This document shows, one piece after another, positions 49,208-60,200 of a stretch of DNA of 64,000 bases; position 1 is the stretch's first letter, and each line of letters opens with the position of its first letter. A program made the position numbers and the translations under genes. The notes under the pieces were generated by a model. That model was not told where the DNA came from. It searched no databases and worked only from the letters and a program-made list of their open reading frames with translations. The DNA lies in the NCBI RefSeq assembly GCF_022458985.1, contig NC_061773.1, forward strand, positions 4,780,001-4,844,000, written 5' to 3'. This DNA is from Mugil cephalus. Lineage: Eukaryota > Chordata > Actinopteri > Mugiliformes > Mugilidae.

Positions 49208-49340
49208 AGTGACAACAGTTGCGTCAGTTCTAGGAGATACAATGTATGGCTCTCCAATGTTTTTCTTTTGAACTTTCTCATGCATTATGGCTAATGAGTT
49301 AGATATAAAACCATGTTTTAAAGACCAAATCATTAAATGT
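49208..49340 (+). pseudogene. Relic terminal exon of a fourth receptor copy
   Basis: TTTTCAG|AGTGACAACAGTTGC at 49202-49222 matches the last exon region of gene B at 53784 (AGTGACAACAGCTGC), and similarity continues through TTTCTCATGCATTATG versus TTTCTCATGTACTATG. No other exons of that copy were found between gene A and this point. Confidence 0.6.
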
Positions 49341-49660
49341 TAAAGCGTGTTTGTATTAATATGCTTTATTTAAAATGATTCAATCTGCTCCAAACTTTAG
49401 ATGAACACGACACACAATACATGTACACCAACCAGCAAGAAAACAAAACGAAACAAAACAAGATTTATTGCAAAATATTAAAACGAAAATGGAGAAGATG
49501 AAAAACACACGGCTTGAACAGAATAATTTCGACACTAGTTATAGGGTTGAATTATAGTCACACGTATCTGACGTTAGCGTATAGTTAGTGTCCACTGAGG
49601 TTCATCAGATCTAACTAAAAATAAATGTGTTAGATGCTTTCAGAAGATTCTGTTCTTAAC

Positions 49661-49690
49661 CTTGCTGTGGTTTTCCTGTGGTGGTTGTTT
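49661..49690 (+). promoter_or_regulatory. Conserved ETS/RUNX-like block upstream of receptor gene B
   Basis: CTGTGGTTTTCCTGTGGTGG about 80-105 bp before the ATG at 49769; it has RUNX-like TGTGGT on both sides of TTCC. A TATAAA-like TTTATAAAG follows at about 49718-49726. Confidence 0.5.
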
Positions 49691-49768
49691 TCAGGTAAAT
49701 GAAACATAGGTCGACGTTTATAAAGTCACACACTCACGTCTTTAACAGTGTCTGCGTTCAGCTTCATC

Positions 49769-51299
49769 ATGGCTCAACACCTGCTCTTCATCATCCTCAT
49801 GTGTAAGTTAAACCTTCTACGGGTTTTCTCATTACTTATATTACAAACCAATGGCAACTCAGTAATAACATGTAGTGTTATTTTTTAATTGTAGATCATT
49901 TTATGTTGTGTATTTTTACAGCCTGTGTTGTTGCATATTGAGTAACTGCAGTGTGGTTATTATTACATGTATTTAACAACCTATTGACTTTTTATGTTAT
50001 TATTTCCAACAGGTTCCTTTGATGAGATTCAAGGTCAGTGTCTGACCTATTATATTTCCAGACGTGCTACTATTACTGAAGGCTTTAGTTTATTAGTGTC
50101 TGTTATTATTATCTATGTGTCTAATAGTCTATTGACTATTTTTATATCAAGTTGAAATTCTGATTTATTTATTTTTAAAGTGGAGTGCAGACTGTCACGT
50201 TATATTTGACTTATTTTTATTAATTCCCATGTAGGACAAAAACCACAGATGAGACATCAGCATTTTGAAAATGTTCATATCTTCACTTGTTCTCTGCCTG
50301 CATCTGTGGAACATAATGCTACATGTAACCTGTACTTTGGAGAAGACAGTCGTCCAGTAGTCACAACAACCACCTGGAAGACAAGGAGCTCAAAAACCAA
50401 CCAGTTGTTCTGCAAGTTTGCTGTCAAAGCTGATGATCTGTTGATACGTCTACACTCAGTTCAACAAAAAGATGTCAGCTGTGATTACAGACTGGAAACT
50501 GAACCCGTGTCTTTGTCTCCGCGTAGTGATGAATACAACCTGACAGGTAAATGCCAACATGTTCTTTGACTTTTAATAAATTCTAATAAATTTAATGAAT
50601 TCTAATAAATTGTTGCAAACATCAGTCAGTATGTTTTCACATTTGAATCCATGTTAATAAGACATTTTTCTTAATTTCAACCTCAAAGTACAAAAATCTC
50701 CCTAACAAAAACAATTCCTCCCTCTCACACTTTTCCTCACACATTTTCAGGATGGACTAAAATTGTCCCCTCCTGTCTGTAAATGTAGGGAATTAGTTGT
50801 CCATAGTTTATGGTGTATGTCATGACTTGACCATGTCTGAAAGCTTGATTCATGTCTGAAGTGTTTTATCTCCATGAAATAGTTTCTTGTGGCCTTGTTT
50901 GACTAATGCAGTTACATGTTTGTGTTGTTGTTACAGTAGCTGTATCTATGAACATTTATATCAGGTCCATTGGTGCTGGTATTATTAGAATGTGCAATAT
51001 TAAAATGAGTTTAGTCTGCATCAAAGTAATGTATGAACTGACAAACCTTTCAATTACAAATGAAATGTTCATAACATGGGTAAAAACATAGTAAAAGTCT
51101 ATTTGTGTGTGTAACATACCTGCACAAATGTCAGTTTATCTGTACAAAAATGTACTTTCTTTTACTGCAGATATTGTGGTGACAGATTCAAGTGAGATTC
51201 ACACAAAACCAACATTTACTATGACCACAGGTAGGACATGAATTACATCCAAATAACGATCCAGGACATCATCACATTTTACTTCTTTAAAAAAAAAAC

Positions 51300-51380
<81 letters not shown>

Positions 51381-53624
51381 ATGCAGCAGATTGGACTGTC
51401 TGCCCTTGCAGCGTCTCCACTCCTACCACCACTGTGAGCACCGCATCAGGTACATCATGTCATCAAGAATAAAAAAGTGTCTGTGTAAAAAGATTATAAT
51501 GAAACTCAAAAGTAAAATATAACATTTCAGCATGTCAAATGCAACTGGTTTGGATGCCTTGTTCAGTCTAAAGAAGCAGATGTGTGGACTAAAAGTTGTA
51601 GAAGGAAAATGAGCAAGTGGACAAAATATTACTGGCATCGTCACAAGAAACTTGTCTAAGCCAGCACAGAAAGCCAACGCCTTGTAGGATCCACATAGTT
51701 CTCTATTGGTAGAACCTGTGAGGACCTGGAAGGCTGCAACGTAAAGTGGAGACACATGACAGAGTTACAGGAGTAAGGGTTTATTTCATGAGACAAAAAG
51801 GCGTCAGGTGAGACCCTGTAGTTGTCTTAGGCGCCTTCATAAAGACCCTTAATTCAGTCTTCTCAGGTGTGACTGGTTAAGGTATTTAAGTTCAAGCCAA
51901 AGATGCTTCAACAGCCACTAGAGGCCAGTAGAGGTACAGAGGGAGGTACCACTGTCAACAAGGCAAGAAGATCAGATGCAAAACCCTGATAAGTCTCAGA
52001 ATCAGAAACCTGGACAGTTATGAATGAAAAATGAACCAATATTTAAAAGACCAAAAGGAGAAGTAGCACTAAAAAAAAACATTAAGTCATCATTTTGTCT
52101 GTACTTCTGTCTTATCTTGGTCACGTATGACTGAAAAATAAAGTGATGCTGGTTTTGATTGTGATTTCACTGCTGATGGATTCAGCAGGATGAATGCACA
52201 TCCATAAAGGAGCTTTATGTGTAATCACATGATGCTCTCGCTGAACGAACTTGATGAAGTGTGAATGATTCTCAGTATCTACATTTTTTGACTCTGTGTA
52301 TCAGTCCAGTTACCTCTGAAGCCATCAAATAGACTTGGTGATTATAAAGGACTACATCTCCCACACATTTATTTCTTTATTGATCTGAGCCTATTCAGTT
52401 AAACCTGATACCTGACACTTAAATGTAGCCTCTATCATTTTACTCAAAACCTTTAAACAAACAACACATTTATCTCTGCTATCACTGCATGTTCAAGTGT
52501 ATGAAACATGCAGTTCCAAGCTAAAGATTATCTTTTATAAACAGAGTCACACAGAAAGCAGACTACACCGGTACTTACTGAAACAGGTTATAATATAAAC
52601 CACTTACTGTATCTGTCTGCTTCTAAACCTGTAACTAAAAACTTAATTGTGTAACATTTCTAGTTTGTACAACATGTTTTGCTCTGTAGCAGCACAGTAA
52701 AGCAGCTCGTGTTATTTAATAATGACTCTCGTCCTATAGGAACACAGTCGTCTTTCTTTTTCAGTTAAAATAAACTAGTTTGTGTCCTCCCAAACAGAAA
52801 GTTCAAAATGGGAACTGCTAGTAGTTGTGTCTTGTCTTGGAGCAGCTGTGGTTCTGATCTTAGGGGTACTGGTACTTCTTGGAACCAAAAGAAGAAGAGG
52901 TGAGGAGATTGTGTCATTGTGTCAATTGTCATTTAACCTTGTACGTCCAAACAGACTATGTTTTAACAGTGTTAACACAGTCCAGATGTTTCATAACATA
53001 ACAAAGTGTTTATTGTCAGTTTGGGCTGGGATTACATTGAAAAAAGATACATGAGGGGATGTCAAGGAAATGGCGTGACTAAGAACCAAAGGAATTAGTC
53101 TGGAATAACTATGTTAATGTATTTGTGCAGTATATACACACTGAACATTATGTAAAGTATTTATAAATAAATGACTAATGTTACTTCCATAGCTGTAAGC
53201 ATTTCTGACACTTGTGACTGATCAGGCTTGTTCTCTACATCACTTTTATTTATACATGGATGGTTAATTTGCATTTATTTCTGAAGTTGTGCTTTGGTTT
53301 CTGTTTCAGATGATGGAAAGTATTTGGTAAGTCTCAACGATAGACAGTCCTTCCACTAACTGTCCTCACTCGCTCTTCCTTCAGTCTAACACCTTATTAA
53401 ATCATCTGCAGGCTGGCTTTGATGAAACCTACAGTATTGTCACCTATGAGTTCACAAATGGTGAGCCGTGTTTTATTTCTGAATACATAGACAGACTGTG
53501 AACAAGTACAATGAATTAATTTGCTCTGTGTTTCTCTACGTTTCTGTCTTTGTTGTGACATGTTACTACTATGCTGAATACAATGACTGTTATAGAGGAA
53601 CAACTGAAAAACACACTGAGCTGA
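49769..53624 (+). CDS. Receptor gene B: single four-cysteine module, type I membrane protein
   Basis: Exons: 49769-49802, 50013-50033, 50235-50546, 51171-51230, 51390-51449, 52798-52899, 53310-53326, 53412-53460, and a likely last one at 53596-53624; about 227 residues. It starts MAQHLLFIILMC. It has only the D2-type module (FTCSLPASVEHNATCNLYFG, LFCKFAV, SCDYR, LSPRSD). Two 60-nt stalk exons follow, then the membrane exon (LLVVVSCLGAAVVLILGVLV, ending GTKRRR). The tail is short: DDGKYL and AGFDETYSIVTYEFTN, giving three tyrosines. The 3' end is uncertain. Exon 53596 gives EEQLKNTLS and a stop; splicing instead to the gene A-like last exon at 53784 would stop after one residue. A poly(A) signal near 53926 supports a transcript through both. 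A 76-bp TG run ends 11 bp before exon 51390. Confidence 0.68.
51303..51379. repeat. (TG)n microsatellite abutting a gene B acceptor
   Basis: About 76 bp of TG. The acceptor of the 60-nt stalk exon at 51390 lies only about 10 bp downstream, so the repeat occupies the branch-point and polypyrimidine zone. Confidence 0.97.
51450..52797 (+). other. Long gene B intron before the membrane exon
   Basis: About 1.35 kb between the second stalk exon and the transmembrane exon. No further stalk exon like those of gene A or C was recognised. Confidence 0.5.
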
Positions 53625-54178
53625 TTAAATACTGATCAGCCACTTGGTGGTGCACATTCTGCTGAAAACTGCTAACGACTAGACATCCATGTTGTTGCTG
53701 GTTCAATAATGAAATGTGTGCATTATAAAATGAACATTTACACATATAAATCTAAATCATATTCATGTTTTTACTTTTCATAGAGTGACAACAGCTGCAT
53801 CAGCCCTGAGAGATAAAGCGTACAGCTTTGCAGTGTTAAAGTTCAGATGTTGTTTTTCTGGCATCTCCTCTGATTTCTCATGTACTATGTAGCTGAGTTT
53901 ATACTTTTACTGTGTTACAGTGAAAAAATAAAAACCATAAACACAAAAGTTGAAGTTCAGTGTCTTTTTTATTTGTTCACAGTGTAACACAAAACATATG
54001 CTTGTACCTGTTCTTTACATACATTTGTGGGTTCAACATAGACGTGAGAAATAGTTTACCTGTCAGAATAGTAGTTGCATAGTTATTTACAGTTGTGGGT
54101 TTAAATGTGAAGAGCTTTACACACGCACGCACTCCCTTTATGCATGTTTCTGTGGTCTGTAGATACACTTCTGATAGC

Positions 54179-54210
54179 TGTTGTGGTTTTCCTGTGAACA
54201 TTTTCTGCTA
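54179..54210 (+). promoter_or_regulatory. Conserved ETS/RUNX-like block upstream of receptor gene C
   Basis: CTGTTGTGGTTTTCCTGTGA then ACATTTTCTGCTA, about 55-85 bp before the ATG at 54264. TTCC is kept; the downstream RUNX-like word is changed to TGTGAA but an upstream TGTGGT remains. Confidence 0.5.
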
Positions 54211-54263
54211 CTTGGTCAACGTCTGCAGTCACACACTCAGTTATCTGCTTTAACAGCTTCATC

Positions 54264-57200
54264 ATGGCTGGACGCCTGTTGTTCATCATCCTCATGTGTA
54301 AGTTGAAAACTTCCTTTAGATTTAGTCAATGAGCAGCATATGTTAACATAACATCAGACATTGTGTAAATGTTAAGCCACATTTAGTCTTTTTATGGTTG
54401 ATTTTTGTATTTTTTTGCGTGCTGTTATTGTGTTCATTTGTTGAGGAAGTGCGGTGTGTCATCACAAACTAATTTCCGTAGTGAGACAAACTGTCCATTC
54501 TGTCTATAATTGTGTATTTGTTACTGTGATAAGGAACTTCACTGTTCAGTCCAAATCTTATTTAATAATTTAATAATGAGTTATTATTACATGGATTTAC
54601 ATTGTTGATATATTTTACTTCCAACAGGTTCCTTTCATAAGATTCAAGTACAAGGTCAGTCTGTGACTTATAATCTTTCCAGTTCCTTCTTGTGTAATCA
54701 AACTTTAGAAGGACAACGTGTTGCATTTAGTTTTTGTAGTTTTGTCAGTTTAACAAAACTTCATTCAGAGTAATTATTTTCATAACAGTTTAACTCGAAC
54801 ATTAAAGATGGCTCAGACGTATCACTATGATCACTATGTTGAATGTTAATTTTAAGATATAATGAGTTTGAAACTAGAACTTCTGTGAATGTCAACACAG
54901 ATTCAGACAGTTACACTTGACTTCAGATTCATGTTATATTTCCTGACTTCTAATAATCTTCATGTACGTAGGTCAAAGACCAGAGTTGAGTGGTCATCAT
55001 ACTGAAGATGATTATATCTTCACTTGTTCTCTGCCTGCATCTGTGGAACATGATACAACATGTAACCTGTACTTTGGAGAAGAGAGTCGTCCAGTAGTAA
55101 CAGCTAAAACCTGGAAGACAAGGAGCTCAAAAACCAACCAGTTGTTCTGTCTGTTTACTGTTCAGACTAATGATTTGTGGAGGCATCTATGCTCAGTTCA
55201 ACAAAAGGATGTCAGCTGTGATTACAGACTGGAATATGAAGCCAACACAACTCTGTCTCTGGCTCCTCGTAGTGATAGATACAACCTGAGAGGTAAGTCA
55301 ACGATACTAGTTTACAGTAAATGACCACATGTTCTTTGAAATTTATCAAACAAATGTCAAATCAACTGCTAATCAATTGAACAAGCACATTATTTGCATA
55401 TTAATGAGACAGTCATACAGTCAAACATGCTGAAGTCAAAATAAACTCATCTCTCTCTTACTTATTCACTTACTTTCTGTTCAATATGGACTAAAATGCT
55501 TCTCTCTTAATGTACTTGTTATAGTTTATAGAGTATCCTGTGAGTCATGACTTAGAATACTTTATTTGTTATAGTCAGTGTTTTATCTTCATAAAATTGT
55601 TACTTGTGGCCAGGTTAAGTATTGAGGCAAATAATTCTTTCTATATTCCAGATTATTTTTATTGTCATGTTTCTCTGTGTACTTGTGTACACAGGGAAAC
55701 ATTAACTCTCAGAGGGGGCTGAGTGAGCATGTATGTTCAGGGAAGGGCCTTATTCTCTCCAGTAACATATGAAACACTTCACACAGACACTGTTTTCATA
55801 CAGTATCTGTGTATTATTGTTCATATTTCTTTAATTTCCTGATACACCAGTTAGTTGATAGTTAACAACAAATATTACCACCACCAGGGTTTTGAAAATA
55901 GTTTTACAATGATGTCGTTTTGACTGCATCAGCTGTTTAGAAGCTCCAGTTTGTGTCACTGTTAAACTGAATTCATGGATTTATCATGATATTTTTTCAT
56001 TCATTCCTTCAGTTAAGCTTTTTAATAACCACATAGGAACCGCTGCCTTTATCTGTTACTTTCTCACCAAATAATCCTGGACTTTAGTTCAACATTTGTA
56101 GTTTCGATCTCACCAGATGCCCGGTAGTGGGTAGACGCCCAGTAGTGGGTCAGTTCTTCATTAACTTTTCTTTCCTGGGAACATGAACATCAGAATACAC
56201 CTATAGATGCTGAGAAATGTCACAAACGCACCTTTTCATGTCGTCTTGTTGTGAATGAACACATTTCACAACCATGTAACAATAAGTTTTTCTTCAATCC
56301 AAGTGCAATATATTATACACATACAATACCACTGTCACACTGTTTTTTAGACTATTATTTACTCTTTTACTCTAAGGATGTTTGTGTACTTTCACTGGAG
56401 GGGAGATTCTCTCTCCAATTTCACTGTATGTTGACATGGACAATGACAATGAAGTCTATTGTATTGTATTGTATGTTCTGTGTTTGTCTGGGCAGAAATA
56501 TCATCAGTGTTTATTCTTAATGCAAATCTATTTTCTTTATTGTAGACTTTTTCCAAAACGAATCAAATGAAAGACGACGTGTGACCACGATGACCACAGG
56601 TAGGAAAATATCCAAACAGATGAGAACATCTGAACTTGTTACTTTTGTAAAAGACTGCACATTGTTGTTTTGCATTAACACAGGCAGTTCAGCTGTTAAC
56701 ATGTCAAGAGACACCACTCCTACAACAACAAGACAACCTGACAACAAGATATCAGATGATGATCTGAGTAAGTTAGCATAAAATCAACCGTATTTGACAG
56801 AGCCCTTTAAACAGTGGTTTAAAAGTAACAGGACACCTGACTGTTCAGTGTTCCTTGGCTAACTCTATGTTGTTTTACAAAGCGCTCTCATGTGTGAGTT
56901 AATGGATTGTTCCCCTTTACACTAAGGTCAAGTCATGCATAAGTAAGAGGAATAAAAAGCTGACCGTGAGAAGAGATTTAATAATGAAACTGAAAAAAAT
57001 AGCAGTGTAACCTCCTGGCCCCCGACCCGGTAACCTGTATAACAGAGTGTTCCTCAGTACGGTGTCTGCAGTGGCTCATTAAACATCAGCACTAACATAG
57101 TGACTATTCTAAACACCGGAAGCCAACACATTCAATACACGTTTCACCTGAAAACAATACTGTCATGATAAGACCATGATAAGAACATCAGATAAATAAA

Positions 57201-60200
57201 ACATGAGACACAATTCTCAGAGACAGAAAGCTGCAGCTTACATAAACACACAAAAGCAAACTAGTTGCAGTTTTACGCTTCAGAAAGAAGAAGGAACACA
57301 AAAAAAGGAACACCATGACCTCACCTCTGCCTTCAAACGTGGTGCCGCTTCGGTTTTGTCTTGACCACATACGGCTGTTAGTTTTATCTGACACGCTGAT
57401 ATTTCTCAGTGACTTCATCACTAAAAGGAAGCAGAGTCATCCAGTTACTTTTGAAACCTTTTATTTAAGGACTCTGGATTTAAAAAGACAGTGCGTAGCA
57501 CACCATATTGACCTGAATCAATTTAAATTAAAGCTGATGTGTTTAAGAATAAACCAAAAAATAAAAGATGGTCATAGTGTTTAACTGTTGTCTTACACTC
57601 TTCTCTCTTTTTTTTCCTTTTACTCTTCAGACTCCACTGCTTCAACTACTGTAACAAAAGTTACATCAGGTAACAAATGTTATACTCTGAATATGACAGG
57701 AAATAGTTCAGTGCCCAAAGGTTGGTTATTATTATTATTTATTTTATTTATTTATTTATTTATTTTTACATGAAATTGACATATTTTATTCATTTTTTAA
57801 AATTGACTTCTTTCTTTGTAGATACTATGGATAATATGAACCACGCAACAGATAATAAGACCACAGGTATTACTGTTATGTTATATACAACATGTAAAAA
57901 CCAATCCACAAAATCAACTCGTATGAATTTTCATCATGTTATGAATAACTCAAGTAAAACCAAGTCAGTTTTTCTTTGTATTCACATTTTGTAATATGCT
58001 TCAGTTGCTCCATCAGGTCAGACTGAGAACACTGATAGTTCTTCTGTCTCGGTCACATCAGAGAAACCAACAACAGGTGACATGTTACGTTCTCAAAGAT
58101 TCACTTCGTTTTCTGAAAGTTTGTGATGTTAATAACTTTTGATATTTTTGTGTTTTCTATTCCTGATATAACTTAGTCATTACTCCAGATATTTTGACCT
58201 CAACTAACACAACCACTATGAATCCAGCTCCTGGTGATGTACAAACAGGTAGGGAACATTTGTATTATTTTAAGACAAAGCTGAGATGCTTTGACTGTGA
58301 GTCTGTTTGTTCCATTAACCACTCATTTATTTATTTTTCTGTCTTCAACCATCAGTCACTGCCAGTCTCAGCTCTACTACCTTTCCCAAAACAGAAACAC
58401 AGACTTGGAAGTTGATAATAGTTGTGGCTTGTTTTGGAACGGCTGTGACTGTCATCTTAGTGGTGCTGGTAATTCTTGGAACCAATAGAAGTGGTGAGAG
58501 CAGTGTGTCATATAATGTCATGTACACTGTATGTCTTTATTATATATCAGGGAATGTCACATAATTGTCTATTGGGCTGGTTTTATTTTTACGAAGTATT
58601 ATCACTTTACAATCTCTGTGCTTTACTTCTGCATTAACGTGGTTGGGTGTTTGTGATCTAGCACCTTGTGACTGTAAAGCAAAACAACTTTATTACTCAG
58701 TCTGACATCTCTCCTCTCTACTTTGTATTTCATGTTTCAGGGACGTCTTCACACACAAGGTAAAAAACTAACATATATATACATACATACAGAAGTTTAG
58801 CTTCAGGAGAAGCTCTTAATTTGTCATTAATCTTTGGGTTTTAAACTCACATAAGTCAAAGACAGAATCTGAGGACATACTTTATGTCCTTCTGACTTTG
58901 CTACTGATGTACTAATCATTTGTACATATCTGTGAGTTACAAAAGTAAATCAACCCTTGTTTGGAGGGTGTGACCCCCTTGTGCAGCAGTAACACAACTA
59001 AATGTCAGCAGCCTACAGCAGCTTGGAGGGATTTTGGGCCATTACTCAGTACAGAACTGTTTCATTTCTGAGATACAGTTAGGCCCATATACACTCACCG
59101 GACACTTTATTATGTACATCTTGCTAGTAAAAGGTTGACGTGATAGCATCACGCAGTTGCTGCAGATTTGTCGGCTGCACATCTATGATGCCGATCTCCC
59201 GTTCCACCACATCCCAAAGGTTCCTCTATTAGATTGAGGTCTGGTGACTGTGGAGGTTATTGAAGTTCAGTGAACTCATTGTCATGTTCAAGAAACCAGT
59301 TTGAGATGATATGAGCTTTGTGACTTGGTGCATTATCCTGCTGGAAGTAACCATCAGAAGATGGGTCCACTGTGTTCATAAAGGGATGGACATGGTCAGT
59401 AACAATATTCAGGTAGACTGTGGTGTTTAAATCATGCTCAATTTCTACCAAGGGGCCCAAAGTGTGCCAAGAAAATATCCCCCACACCATCACCACCAGC
59501 CTAAACCGTTGATACAAAGCAGGATGGATCCATGCTTTCATGTTGTTTACGTCAAATTCTGACTCTGACATCTGAATGTCACAGCTGAAATCGAGTCTCG
59601 TCCGACCAGACAACGTTTTTCCAATCTTCTATTGTAGTCTCAGTTTCCTGTTCTTAGCTGACATGAGTGTGTCTTCTGTGGTCTTCTACTGCTGTAGTCC
59701 ATCTTCTTCAAGGTTGGACATGTTGTGTGTTCAGAGATGATATTCTGCATTCCTTGGTTGTAACCAGTTTGTTGAGTTACTGTTGCCTTTCCATCATCTC
59801 CAACCAGTTTCACATTCTCCTCTGACCTCTCACATCAACAAGGCATTTTTGGAGTGACACAGTCTTAATGATTTGGACTACATGCTACCATATTGGATTT
59901 GTTAATTGTATATTAAACAACTAAGATGCAGTTCAAGTTGAAGCAGACTTTCAGGTTCACCAAACGCTGTGTTTCCGCCGTTGTAATGCTTTGCCAGACC
60001 GTTACTGCAGCTGTTTTAAGTTTGTTAGTCTTCCTTCCTGATCTTTGTCTGTCAGAGTTTGTTTTAAATCTCCTCCATGTGAAAACAATCTCACAGTCTG
60101 ACTGTGGATTTGAGGTTTCCTGTAGGTTTTCCTGCCCAATGAGAAAAAAAAACTCTCATTCTCAAACCTGTATATGATGCGTCTTATATTCAATCTAGGG

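Noticed and set aside
51238-51522. Frame encoding a long Cys-Val run in gene B
   Set aside because: Translation of a (TG)n repeat; the true exon here is 51390-51449 in another phase.
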